DNA of 64,000 nt. Source: Actinoallomurus bryophytorum (GTDB lineage: Bacteria; Actinomycetota; Actinomycetes; Streptosporangiales; Streptosporangiaceae). Made by a program: the position numbers and the translations under genes. The stretch covers positions 7,006,001 to 7,070,000 of the forward strand of contig NZ_VFOZ01000001.1 in the NCBI RefSeq assembly GCF_006716425.1, in the 5' to 3' direction. The notes under the pieces are model-generated. The model saw only the letters and a list, made by a program, of their open reading frames with translations. It had not been told where the DNA came from and ran no database searches. Shown piece by piece: positions 1-8,514 of the stretch (position 1 is the stretch's first letter; every line of letters starts with the position of its first letter).

Positions 1-164
1 GCCTGTTCCGACGCGGCGCCGTCCCACTTCGTCGACACCTTGTCATGGGCGGCGACCAGCCGATTCGCATGGTCGTTCACGGCCGCTGACCATTTGTCCC
101 ATGCGTCGGCGCTGTCCTTGAGCTTGCCCGGCTGGGCGTTCAGCAACTGACTGAAGGTGACCAT
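1..164 (-). CDS. WXG100-like T7SS protein, N-terminal fragment cut by window edge
   Basis: Only the first 54 codons are in the window. The reverse strand reads MVTFSQLLNAQPGKLKDSAD, followed by a helical stretch and then a KWDGAAS segment. That is the helix / W-x-G turn / helix start of a WXG100-type T7SS substrate, with the W-D-G about 50 residues in, where this family has it. The ATG is at 162-164, 15 bases after the stop of the upstream small gene (180-494), so the two are probably one transcript. The rest of the protein lies outside the window. In similar loci such genes often continue into a longer toxin-like C-terminus, but that cannot be judged here. Assignment to the WXG100 fold is fairly safe; the function is inferred. 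Confidence 0.6.
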   Translation of the reverse strand, partial: MVTFSQLLNAQPGKLKDSADAWDKWSAAVNDHANRLVAAHDKVSTKWDGAASEQ

Positions 165-179
165 GAGGCGTAACTCTCG

Positions 180-494
180 CTAGACGGGGTGTACGGCCGA
201 GACGGCACGTTGCGACGCGTCTTCGGCGCCCGCATAGTTGGCACCCGACACGTGATAGTGCTGTCCGATCCTATGGGCGTGCTCGACATGCTGCGTACGG
301 ACGTGGCCCGCCCATGCATCGGTCAATTCGTAGATGGCGTCTCTGGTCTCGAAACCCTGACAGTGATCACCTGCCGCGCCGCAGGCGAGCAGATGTTGAT
401 TTACCTGACTCGCCAAGTGGATGGCCGCTTCTCGCACTTCACGGCCGGCGAGTACCAGGTCCTCAGAGTGGGCTACAAGCTGCTCATCGTTCAT
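180..494 (-). CDS. Small T7SS-associated helical protein (EspC/WXG100-like)
   Basis: A 104-residue, mostly helical protein starting at ATG 492-494. It has a DAWAGHV segment near residue 60, which is a W-x-G turn, and a YAGAE segment near residue 88, which matches the YxxxD/E secretion signal of T7SS substrates. The size and layout resemble the small EspC-type or WXG100-type partner that often precedes a longer WXG100-containing substrate gene in actinomycetes. That fits the truncated neighbour at 1-164, which starts 15 bases downstream on the same strand. The two products probably dimerise before export. It has three internal cysteines, more than the classical family. Family level is inferred from length, motif and context only. 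Confidence 0.5.
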   Translation of the reverse strand: MNDEQLVAHSEDLVLAGREVREAAIHLASQVNQHLLACGAAGDHCQGFETRDAIYELTDAWAGHVRTQHVEHAHRIGQHYHVSGANYAGAEDASQRAVSAVHPV

Positions 495-657
495 TTCCAG
501 TCGACCACCTAACCGGATGAAAAGCGCGGGTTTTGGATCTTACCAGGAAGATCGATCCAGGAAGGCATTACCTGTCCGTTTGAACTTCAGTGTCCCAATT
601 CGGCCCTGACCTGCTGCCTCTGTTCTCCGGATAGGCCCCTTATCGCGGCCGGATGCC

Positions 658-1092
658 TCACAGGGCAATGCGGCCCATCAGAGTGTTCAGCATGACGCTC
701 GACCGGGTCTGCGTGATCAGTGGATGGCGACGCAGGTCGAGCAGGAGCGATTCCAGATGGTCCGTGTCGTCGGTCTGTACCAGCATGACGACATCGCAGT
801 CGCCCGAGGCCGTGAACGCGACCAGCACCTCCAGCCGTTCCTCGACGAGCCGGACGATGTCCTCCCGTTGCGCGTGCCCGGCGCAGAACAGCTCGATCAG
901 GGCATGCAGCTTGTGCGCGCCGGGTTCGTCGATGAGCGCGGTGTAGCCACGGATGACGCCATCGCGTTCCAGGCGATCGACACGTCGCTTGACCGCCGGC
1001 ACCGACAACGAGACCGCACGTGCGATGTCGGTCAGGCTGGTCCGCGCGTTCCGAACGAGATGGTTAATGATCTGACGATCGACCGCATCCAC
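658..1092 (-). CDS. Lrp/AsnC family transcriptional regulator
   Basis: A 144-residue Lrp/AsnC-type regulator. Residues 1-60 form the AsnC-type helix-turn-helix; it opens DAVDRQIINHLVRNARTSL and includes the VPAVKRRVDRLERDGVI recognition part. Residues 65-140 form the RAM/AsnC ligand-binding ferredoxin-like domain, including the ASGDCDVVMLV strand. The start is GTG at 1090-1092. Proteins of this family sense amino acids and usually control their own gene and adjacent amino-acid genes. Here the divergent operon encodes a serine hydrolase and a leucine/valine-type dehydrogenase, so control of that operon from the shared 1093-1187 region is a reasonable inference. Length is normal for the family. 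Confidence 0.9.
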   Translation of the reverse strand: MDAVDRQIINHLVRNARTSLTDIARAVSLSVPAVKRRVDRLERDGVIRGYTALIDEPGAHKLHALIELFCAGHAQREDIVRLVEERLEVLVAFTASGDCDVVMLVQTDDTDHLESLLLDLRRHPLITQTRSSVMLNTLMGRIAL

Positions 1093-1187
1093 GTTAAAAA
1101 AGTATCACCGAACGCAAGGAGTGCAGCTGTTCTATGCGTGCCGGCCCTTATAGCGTTTTTCATATCCGCTCAGATATGGAGACCACC

Positions 1188-2459
1188 ATGAGATTGCCCT
1201 TGTGTTCGCGCCGTGTGACGGCCCTCGCTCTGGCCGGTCTGCTGGCCGCGACCGGTTGTGTCAGCGCGGAAGCCGGCACGGTGAACGCCTCGACGAGCAC
1301 CGCGGCCGACACGCTGAAGGCCCGGCTGACGACCCTGGCGGAGGACGATGTGCGGGCCGGTGCGCCTGGGGTGATCGTCCGTATTCAGGACGGGAACAAC
1401 CGGCCGGTGACCGTCGCCCGACAGGCCGTCTGGACGCGGGCGGCCCACAGCCTGTCCGCGGACGACGAGTTCCGGATGGGATCCAACACGAAGACCATGG
1501 TGGCCACCGTGGCGCTGCAGCTGGTGGCCGAGCGGCGGCTCGGCCTCGACGACCCGGTGCACAAGTGGCTGCCGGGCCTCGTCGCCAACGACCGGGCCAT
1601 CACGGTACGGATGCTCCTCGGCCACACCAGCGGCCTGCCCGACTACTCCATCGAGCTGCACAAGGGGAGGTTCGACCCGGACGTACTGCGCTCACTCACC
1701 GGCCAGGACCACCATGTGTGGACACCCCGGCAGCTGCTCGCGGTCGCGGCCAAATACCCGGTCAACTTCGCTCCGGGCACCCAGTACTCCTACAGCAACA
1801 CCAACTACGTCGCGCTCGGCCTGATCCTGGAGCGCGTCACCGGCGACAGCGTCGCCGACCTGCTGCGTGACCGGATCACGCGCCCTCTCCGCCTGCACCA
1901 CACTTACCTCGCGACAAGCGGCAGGTCCCGTGACGGCGACCTGCTCGCACACGGGTACGAACCCGACGCCGCGCACCTCGCGCCGCTGCTGGAAGAGTTC
2001 GGTGCGCCGGCCGGCACCGCCTTCGCCGGCCCGGTCGGCCATGAGCACGTCGACGTGACCGGGATCAGCCCAAGCTGGGCATGGACGGCCGGCGCGATGG
2101 TGTCCACTCCGCACGACTGGGCGATCTTCCTCAAGGCCCTGCTCTCCGGAAGACTGGTGCCGGCCCGCGAGCTCGCGGAGATGCGAACCACGGTGGAAGA
2201 CCCGGACAGCCAGGGCACCATGCGGTACGGCTTGGGCCTCATGCAGTACACCAGCCCATGTGGGCCTGTGTGGGGACACACCGGTGGCATACCGGGGTTC
2301 GGAAGCCAGAACTACACCGACGCGGCAGGGCGCCGGACGGTCACCGTGGTCACCATCTCCCAGTTCGGTACGAAGTTCTCCGAGGTCCAGGCGGCTGACC
2401 AGAAGGTCGTCGACGGTGCCGTCTGCGCCATGCTCGGCCAACCTGCCCCCCAGAACTGA
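1188..2459 (+). CDS. Serine hydrolase lipoprotein, beta-lactamase/D-Ala-D-Ala carboxypeptidase family
   Basis: A 423-residue class C beta-lactamase-fold hydrolase. The catalytic signatures are all present: S-N-T-K at residues 99-102 (SxxK nucleophile), Y-S-N at 202-204, and H-T-G-G at 364-367. The N-terminus is a lipoprotein signal peptide ending in LLAATGC, so Cys24 should be lipidated and the enzyme held on the outer face of the membrane. I chose ATG 1188 because GGAG lies 6 bases upstream; ATG 1176 and further upstream codons add a hydrophilic tail before the signal peptide. Family members act as DD-carboxypeptidases, D-amino-acid-peptide hydrolases or esterases, and the substrate cannot be told from sequence. 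The dehydrogenase at 2474 follows after 14 bases, so the two are an operon. Confidence 0.85.
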   Translation: MRLPLCSRRVTALALAGLLAATGCVSAEAGTVNASTSTAADTLKARLTTLAEDDVRAGAPGVIVRIQDGNNRPVTVARQAVWTRAAHSLSADDEFRMGSNTKTMVATVALQLVAERRLGLDDPVHKWLPGLVANDRAITVRMLLGHTSGLPDYSIELHKGRFDPDVLRSLTGQDHHVWTPRQLLAVAAKYPVNFAPGTQYSYSNTNYVALGLILERVTGDSVADLLRDRITRPLRLHHTYLATSGRSRDGDLLAHGYEPDAAHLAPLLEEFGAPAGTAFAGPVGHEHVDVTGISPSWAWTAGAMVSTPHDWAIFLKALLSGRLVPARELAEMRTTVEDPDSQGTMRYGLGLMQYTSPCGPVWGHTGGIPGFGSQNYTDAAGRRTVTVVTISQFGTKFSEVQAADQKVVDGAVCAMLGQPAPQN

Positions 2460-2473
2460 GGGGCCTGAAGACG

Positions 2474-3514
2474 ATGCGGCACGAACAGGCCACGATTCGC
2501 ACCGGACGCCGCAGTGGCCTGCCGATCATCATCGCGGTGCACTCGACCGCGCTCGGTGACGCGGTCGGTGGCTGCAGGATGCACTCTTACCCTCATCTGT
2601 TCGATGGTCTGGCCGACGCGCTGGCCCTGTCCGAGGCCATGACGCTCAAGTGCGCGGCGGCCGGCCTCGACTTCGGCGGAGGCAAGAGCGTCATCGTCCT
2701 GCCCCCGGGCGGCACCATCACGGGTGAGGAGCGGCGGCGGATCTTTCTGGACTTCGGCGACGCCGTCGAGGCTTTCGGAGGCCGCTACCGCGCCGCCGAG
2801 GATGCCGGAACCACCGCCGCCGACATGGCGGTCGCCCGGGAGCGGACAGCCCACGTGCACTGCCTGCCCGAGCGCCTCGGCGGCAGTGGCGAACCCTCGG
2901 AACTGACCGCCCTCGGGGCGTTGGCCGCGATCGAGGCGGTCTGGCAGCACATCGCCGGAACACCGTCCCTGGCCGGCCGCCGCGTCACCGTCATCGGCCT
3001 CGGCCAGGTGGGCTCACGGCTGGCCCGGTGCCTGGCTGAGGCGGGCGCCGAGCTGACGGTCACCGACATCGACCTGGATCGCAAGGACCTGGCCACCGAG
3101 GTGGGCGCGCGGTGGGTCGATCCGGCCACCGCGGCCACCACCGAGACCGACCTCCTGGTGCCGGCGGCGCTCGGCGGCCTACTGAGCCACGATCTCGTCA
3201 CCCGGCTACGGTGCGCGGCCGTCGTCGGCCCCGCCAACAACCAGCTGACCGATGACGCCGTCGCGGACGAACTCGCCGCCCGGGGCATCATCTGGGCACC
3301 GGACTTCATCGTGAACGCCGGCGGCGTCATCCACGGCGTGCTCATGGACATCGCCGGTGGCACGAGGACGGAGGCGCGGACGGCCGCGCGGGCGATCGGC
3401 CCGCGGCTGGCCGGGATCCTCCGCCAGGCCGACCTCTCCGTCACCACACCGCACGCGGTCGCCCTCGAAGCCGCCCGGGGGCGAGTCGCCGCAGCGGCGC
3501 GCCGTACAGACTGA
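2474..3514 (+). CDS. Glu/Leu/Phe/Val dehydrogenase (leucine/valine dehydrogenase type)
   Basis: A 346-residue NAD-dependent amino-acid dehydrogenase that would oxidatively deaminate a branched-chain or aromatic amino acid to its 2-oxo acid. The N-terminal dimerisation domain carries the glycine-rich GGCRM motif and the catalytic-lysine segment LDFGGGKSVIVLPPG near residues 70-85. The Rossmann domain has GLGQVGSRLA near residue 176. The C-terminal part holds APDFIVNAGGVIHG, the substrate-contact loop of this family. Length is slightly shorter than typical leucine dehydrogenases (about 360). It lies in one transcription unit with the serine hydrolase, opposite an Lrp regulator, which suggests amino-acid or peptide turnover. 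The exact substrate (Leu, Val or Phe) is not decided by the sequence. Confidence 0.9.
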   Translation: MRHEQATIRTGRRSGLPIIIAVHSTALGDAVGGCRMHSYPHLFDGLADALALSEAMTLKCAAAGLDFGGGKSVIVLPPGGTITGEERRRIFLDFGDAVEAFGGRYRAAEDAGTTAADMAVARERTAHVHCLPERLGGSGEPSELTALGALAAIEAVWQHIAGTPSLAGRRVTVIGLGQVGSRLARCLAEAGAELTVTDIDLDRKDLATEVGARWVDPATAATTETDLLVPAALGGLLSHDLVTRLRCAAVVGPANNQLTDDAVADELAARGIIWAPDFIVNAGGVIHGVLMDIAGGTRTEARTAARAIGPRLAGILRQADLSVTTPHAVALEAARGRVAAAARRTD

Positions 3515-3593
3515 GCCGGACCGAGGTAACCGGCCGTCTCGGCAGCGTCATTCACGAGTACTCCCGGGTCGCTGCCTGCTACGGTCGGTGGCC

Positions 3594-4718
3594 GTGCCGG
3601 ACCAGTTAGAGGCGTGGCTGCCGCCCCGGCGGCGGGCCCTTCTGGTGGTGTGCGCGGTGGCGGTGTTGTGCCCGCTGTTCTTCCTCACGCCGCGTGGCCT
3701 GTCCCCGGGGGCCGGGCGTACGGCGCTCGCGGCGCTGGCCGTCGTACAGGCGGGCGGGACGTGGTGGATGGGCTCCCGCCCCGCGGTCGTGACCGCGGTG
3801 GTGCTGTGCGCGGGGGCCGGGATCCAGCTGTTGTATCCCGCGATCGGCCCGGGTGTCGCGCTGGTGGTGGTGTCCACGTTCGCATGGCTGCGCCCGGCGC
3901 GCGCCTCGATGGGGGTGCTGGCGGTCGTCGTCGCGTTGTCCGGTGTCATCGCCCTGGTCACCGATCGCTGGGGCGGCGCGCTGCTCTGGCTGGTCGCGGC
4001 GCTGCTGGCATGGACCTGGGGCGCGCTGGGCCGGGCGCGTTCGGGCCGCCGCCAGGCCGAGGCGGCGCGCGCGATATTCGAGGAGCGGGCCCGCATCGCC
4101 CGCGAGCTGCACGACGTCCTGGCCCATACGGTGTCGGTGATGGTGGTCCAGGCCGCAGCGGCGGACGACGTGTTCGACGCCAGTCCCGACCGCGCGCGGC
4201 AGGCGATCCGGGACCTGGAGGGTGTGGGCCGGCAGGCCCTCGCCGAGCTGCGCCGTTTCCTGCGCACCGTCCGTACCCTGGAGGGCCCGGGGCCGTTCGA
4301 GGCGGAGGCGGCGGGCGAACCACAGCCCGGCCTGTCGGACCTGCCCGCGCTGGCGGAGCCCTTGGCCGCCGCCGGTCTGGAAGTGGTGATCCGGCAAGAG
4401 GGACTGGACGCGGCGACCCTTTCGCCGGGTGTCGAGCTGTCGGCGTACCGGATCGTGCAGGAATCCCTCACCAACGTCGTACGGCACGCCCGCGCCGGTA
4501 CCGCACGGGTGAACATCGGGGTCGCGGACGGAGAGCTGACGGTGGAGATCCACGACGACGGGAGAGGCGGCGGCAGGTTCGCCGACCTCGGTGGCGGGCA
4601 CGGCATCACCGGCATGCGTGAGCGCGCGGCCCTGCTCGGCGGGTCGGTCGAGGCGGGACCTGCCCCGGCCGGCGGGTTCAGGGTCCGCGCCCGCCTTCCG
4701 CTGGAGGAGCCCGTATGA
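3594..4718 (+). CDS. Sensor histidine kinase, NarL/DesK-type (HisKA_3)
   Basis: A 374-residue membrane sensor kinase if started at GTG 3594; GTG 3588 is an equal alternative, and the open frame upstream to 3357 overlaps the dehydrogenase gene and is Arg/Pro-rich noise. Four to five hydrophobic segments fill residues 15-150. The HisKA_3 dimerisation domain follows, with the ARIARELHDVLAH motif placing the phospho-accepting His near residue 173. The HATPase domain carries the N-box QESLTNVVRHA, the DDGRGGG box and GGHGITGMRERAALLGG near the end. The stop overlaps the ATG of the response regulator (ATGA), so kinase and regulator are translationally coupled. There is no extracellular sensor domain, so the signal may be sensed in the membrane. 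Confidence 0.92.
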   Translation: MPDQLEAWLPPRRRALLVVCAVAVLCPLFFLTPRGLSPGAGRTALAALAVVQAGGTWWMGSRPAVVTAVVLCAGAGIQLLYPAIGPGVALVVVSTFAWLRPARASMGVLAVVVALSGVIALVTDRWGGALLWLVAALLAWTWGALGRARSGRRQAEAARAIFEERARIARELHDVLAHTVSVMVVQAAAADDVFDASPDRARQAIRDLEGVGRQALAELRRFLRTVRTLEGPGPFEAEAAGEPQPGLSDLPALAEPLAAAGLEVVIRQEGLDAATLSPGVELSAYRIVQESLTNVVRHARAGTARVNIGVADGELTVEIHDDGRGGGRFADLGGGHGITGMRERAALLGGSVEAGPAPAGGFRVRARLPLEEPV

Positions 4719-5380
4719 CGATCCGCGTGCTGGTCGCCGACGACCAGGACCTGGTACGCGCCGGGTTCTGCATGATCATTGACACTCGCGACGACCTGGA
4801 GGTGGTGGGGGAGGCCGGCGACGGCGAGGAGGCCGTACGGCTCGCCGTGCGACTGCGGCCGGATGTGGTGCTGATGGACGTGCGGATGCCGGGCACCAAC
4901 GGGATCGAGGCGACGCGGCGGCTGACCGCGGCCGAGCACCCGCCGAAGGTCATCATCTTGACCACGTTCGACCTGGACGAGCCGATGTACGCGGCGCTGC
5001 GCGCGGGCGCCAGCGGGTTCCTGCTCAAGGACGTGCGCCCGAACGAGCTGGCCGAGGCGATCCGCGTGGTCGCGGGCGGCGAGGCGCTGCTCGCCCCGAC
5101 CGTGACCCGCCGGCTGCTGGACCGCTTCGTGCCGACCCTCGACGACGACCCGGTACGCCCCGCCGAGCTGGCCGAGCTCACCGACCGCGAGTTCGAGGTC
5201 CTCACCCTGGTGGCGCGGGCGGCGTCGAACGCGGAGATCGCCCGGCGGCTGGTGGTGACCGAGGCGACCGTGAAGACGCACGTGTCGTCGATCCTGCGCA
5301 AGCTGAACGTCCCGGACCGCGTGCACGCGGTGGTGGCCGCCTACGACCTCGGACTGGTACGCCCCCGCCCCTCCACCTGA
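4715..5380 (+). CDS. Response regulator, NarL/LuxR family
   Basis: A 221-residue two-domain response regulator. The receiver domain (residues 1-120) has the acidic pair in VADDQD, the phospho-acceptor Asp55 within VVLMDVRMPG, the conserved Thr in ILTTF, and the Lys in LLKDV. The LuxR-type helix-turn-helix (about residues 150-212) reads LTDREFEVLTLVARAASNAE and then the recognition helix with TEATVKTHVSSIL. It overlaps the kinase gene by four bases and is clearly its cognate partner. Targets are unknown. The next gene downstream, a broken membrane-protein gene at 5449, is close enough to be under its control, but that is speculative. Confidence 0.95.
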   Translation: MTIRVLVADDQDLVRAGFCMIIDTRDDLEVVGEAGDGEEAVRLAVRLRPDVVLMDVRMPGTNGIEATRRLTAAEHPPKVIILTTFDLDEPMYAALRAGASGFLLKDVRPNELAEAIRVVAGGEALLAPTVTRRLLDRFVPTLDDDPVRPAELAELTDREFEVLTLVARAASNAEIARRLVVTEATVKTHVSSILRKLNVPDRVHAVVAAYDLGLVRPRPST

Positions 5381-5448
5381 AGTCGCACCCGCAGGACCAG
5401 ACGGCGGACGGAGGCGGCGGGACGGGCCCGCTCCCTACCGTCGGACGC

Positions 5449-6702
5449 ATGACGTCATCGGCGAGTCCGGCGAGTCCGGCGAGTCCGGCGACCGGGCGGC
5501 CCGCGCGGGGGGCGGTACGGCTCGTGCTGATCCTGCTGTTCGCCAACCTCGCGCTCAGCCTCATCTTCGCGGGGCTCACCCTGCTGTTCCGCCACGGCAT
5601 CCGCTGCGCGTGGTGCAGGGCGCGCAGTTTCTGCTCCTGGTGGCGCTGGCCGTCGCCGTGAACCGCAGACCGATGCGTACCGGGTTCGCGCGCGGCCCGG
5701 CACGGCCACGCCGGCCCGGCGCGCGCCGGGCCGCGTTCGCCCTCATGCTCATCGCCCCGGCCGCCGCCGAACTCACGCTCGGCACGGTCAAGCTGAAGAT
5801 GGCCTGGCTGGTCCTGCTGTACGTGCCGATCTACGGCGCCGGCGTGCTGCTGATCCGCGAACTGGTCCGTCGGACCGGCGGCGGCCGGGCGAGCCTCCTG
5901 CTGATGGGCCTGGTGTACGGCCTCATCGAGGAGGGGCTGGCGCTGCAGAGCCTGACCAGCCCCCACCTGTACGGGGCGGCCGGCTGGGCGCCGCGGTTGC
6001 TCGGGGTCAACACGGCCTACACCGAACTCAATCTGCCCTACCACGTGGTCTTCAGCGTCGTCATCCCGATCGCGCTGGTCGAATCGCTGTTCCCCGCTGT
6101 CGGCCCCGCGCCGTACCTGCGCCGGGGTGGCCTCATCAGCACGGCGATCGTCGCGGTGCTCGGCGTCGCGCTCCTGCGCGTGTCGGTAACCGCCGTCCGA
6201 GGACCCCGGTTACGTGATGCCGGGTACCGCGCTGATCACGATCGTCGTGCTGGTGGTCGTGCTGAGCGTGGTCGCCCTGCGGGTCCTGCCGCGGCGCGGC
6301 CCCGTCCGCGTACGGCCTGCCGTCGCACTGCCGCGGCCCGCCGTCGCCGGGGTGATGAGCGCGGTCGCCGCGTTCGGGTTCCTCGGCCTGCTGTACCCGT
6401 TCGCGGGGGCGCGGCATCCGGCGTTCACGCACGGCGACCGGGTTATTTTCCCGATGCTCGCCGCGGCCGCGCTGGCGGTGGGAGCAGGTGTCGCGGTGTG
6501 GCGCTGGACGGCCGCCGCGGGCTGGACGGACACGCACCGGCTGGCCGTCGTCTCCGGTGCGCTCATCGCCCACACCGTGTTCGGCGTCGTCGCGAACACC
6601 CACAGCACGCCCGACACCGTCGGCCTGACGGTGATCGGTGTCGTCATGACCATCCTGCTCGGCCTGCTCGCCCGTCGCCTCGGCGGCGCGCTCGCTCGTT
6701 GA
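5449..6702 (+). pseudogene. Multi-pass membrane protein gene interrupted by two compensating frameshifts
   Basis: Read as one unit this is a protein of roughly 417 residues with many hydrophobic segments, but the frame changes twice. The first part (ATG 5449) encodes a Ser/Pro-rich tail and one membrane helix. Coding then passes near 5590-5612 into another frame containing FLLLVALAVAV and AWLVLLYVPIYGAGVLLI. Near 6190-6212 it returns to the first frame, giving ALITIVVLVVVLSVVALRV and the end at 6702. The two shifts cancel. They may be real decay, two sequencing errors, or three small overlapping genes. The family was not recognised. The 3' end overlaps the convergent DUF3556 gene by 59 bases. 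A 9-base repeat (GAGTCCGGC) near 5460-5490 encodes the SPASPASPA tail. Confidence 0.6.
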
Positions 6703-8419
6703 GATGCACCGGTGTGGTGTCGTCCCAGGGCTGACGGGTCACCATGTCCGCCACGCGCACGTGTCCGCGCTCGAACTCGCCGGTCGCGGCGTCGACGAGC
6801 CGGTACTCCTGGTGCCGGCGGTGAATCGGCTGGGCGTCGATGAGCACGACGCGCACCTCTCCCGGCTCGAAGTCGCACCGTCGCTGAAGGGCCGCGATCA
6901 GCTGTTCGTTGTGCAGGTGGCCGTCGCCGAAGTTCCATCCGATCGCGGTGCTGCAGATGCGTTCGCCGTCGATCAGCACGTACTCGTCCTCGTCGTGCCC
7001 GGCCATGGCGCGGTGGGCAAGTGAGAACATCGCGCGGCCGTGGCTGTTGAACGAGCGGAACGCGTAGCCCATGTAGAGGTACATCTCCGCGGTCTCCGGG
7101 CTGCCGTAGAACCTCTCCATCTGGGCCTGCGGCATGCTGGCGATCGAGACGATGCCGTTCTCGATCTTCGCCGCCGCGGACGGCTTGACGCACCACAGTG
7201 TGGTGTCCCAGTTGCCGGCGTAGTAGCGCATGCCGGGCAGGAACGAGATCTTGCGCGGGAACAGGTTGCCCAGGACCACGGTGCCCGCGATCACCGCGAA
7301 CAGCAGCAGCGGCAACGGCGTGGTCATGTCGCCCAGGCCGACCTTGTCGTGTCCGACGAACAGAGCCAGGACGCTGAACATCATGAAGATGTTCCACTCC
7401 AGCGGCACGCCCATCGGGATGGACGACAGGATTCCGAAGTGGAAGCACAGCATGAGGGTCGCCGCCACCGCCGTAGGCCAGCCGCCGTGACTGAAGAACA
7501 GCACCAGAGGCACGAGCCCTTCGACGGCGGTGGAGAAGTGCGCGAGGAACCGCGACGGCCGGCCGGGCCGGAGGTCGTCCGGGAAGCTCTCGAAGAACCT
7601 GCGCTTGATCCAGCGCGGGCGCAGAACCGGGTTGTTGCTCATCATCGTCGAGATGACGAACGGGAAATGCTTGTTGAGCTTGGACGTCGCGGCGCCGAGC
7701 CAGATCCCCGCGCATACGAGCTTGGCCGCGAGGATCATGTCGAGCCCCGACCGGCCGGCGAACAGGAACGCCACGGTGAAGGCCCCGTAGACCTCCCCGC
7801 GGGCGGCCAGGAAGATCACCTTGTCGCGCAGGCCCAGCACCGCGAGCAGGCCCAGAATCGTCCAGATCTGCCACATGGGCAGTACGCCGATGGACGAACC
7901 CAGCTCGGGCATCGGCCCGGTGCCGCCCGAGAAGAGCGCGACGACCAGGGCCGCCACGAGGGCGCCGTACAGCAGCGCGTCCAGCCGCGTACGGGTGTCG
8001 CCCTTGGTCAGCGGGACGCGGCCGGGCCACGGTGGCAGGCGGATCGTCCCCGGACGGAGCCAGTAGAGGATCGAGCCCATCGGGGGGACGAATCGGTTGT
8101 TCAGCGGTCCGAACCCGCAGCCGAGACCGACCACCTCGAACAGCATGGTGAAGAGCACGACCTTCTGGAGGACGATCGGCTCGGCGTACCAGTCCTTTAC
8201 GCGGGTCAAGCCGTCGATGCCATCGGTGCCGATCACGATCAGCCAGGCCACGAGGACGTACGCCAGGATCTTCACCAGGTAGAACAGGTGGAGCACCATC
8301 GGCGTGCCGAATCCGACCTCGGCCCAGTGCCGGGCCATGGGCCGGATCTTCTCCGCACGGGTGCCCTTGCTCCATTCCTCGTAGTCGAGGACAGGCGCAT
8401 CTTGCTTGAGGAACCCCAT
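6644..8419 (-). CDS. DUF3556 family multi-pass membrane protein
   Basis: A 591-residue integral membrane protein that I recognise as DUF3556, a family of unknown function common in mycobacteria and relatives. It has about ten hydrophobic segments in residues 40-420, conserved segments such as GCGFGPLNNRFVPPMGS and KHFPFVISTMMSNNP, and a soluble C-terminal part from about residue 430 (MRYYAGNWDTTLW onward). I chose the internal ATG (8417-8419, protein MGFLKQD) because GGAG lies 6 bases upstream and family members begin this way; an upstream ATG at 8434 would add five residues. It is followed on the map by an FAD oxidoreductase transcribed in the same direction 95 bases upstream. Role is unknown; a link to lipid or terpenoid metabolism is only suggested by the neighbour. 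Confidence 0.8.
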   Translation of the reverse strand: MGFLKQDAPVLDYEEWSKGTRAEKIRPMARHWAEVGFGTPMVLHLFYLVKILAYVLVAWLIVIGTDGIDGLTRVKDWYAEPIVLQKVVLFTMLFEVVGLGCGFGPLNNRFVPPMGSILYWLRPGTIRLPPWPGRVPLTKGDTRTRLDALLYGALVAALVVALFSGGTGPMPELGSSIGVLPMWQIWTILGLLAVLGLRDKVIFLAARGEVYGAFTVAFLFAGRSGLDMILAAKLVCAGIWLGAATSKLNKHFPFVISTMMSNNPVLRPRWIKRRFFESFPDDLRPGRPSRFLAHFSTAVEGLVPLVLFFSHGGWPTAVAATLMLCFHFGILSSIPMGVPLEWNIFMMFSVLALFVGHDKVGLGDMTTPLPLLLFAVIAGTVVLGNLFPRKISFLPGMRYYAGNWDTTLWCVKPSAAAKIENGIVSIASMPQAQMERFYGSPETAEMYLYMGYAFRSFNSHGRAMFSLAHRAMAGHDEDEYVLIDGERICSTAIGWNFGDGHLHNEQLIAALQRRCDFEPGEVRVVLIDAQPIHRRHQEYRLVDAATGEFERGHVRVADMVTRQPWDDTTPVHLNERARRRGDGRAGRAGWS

Positions 8420-8514
8420 GCGAATCTCCGACATGTCGAGTTGCGGCCAGACATATCAGAAAAATGTCTAGTCGTCTCCACGCCGACGCTCCACTCGTAG
8501 GCGCCCAGGCTCGA

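Noticed and set aside
3357-3593. N-terminal extension of the histidine kinase back to 3357
   Set aside because: It overlaps the dehydrogenase gene and is Arg/Pro-rich with no membrane helix. GTG 3588/3594 gives a normal kinase.
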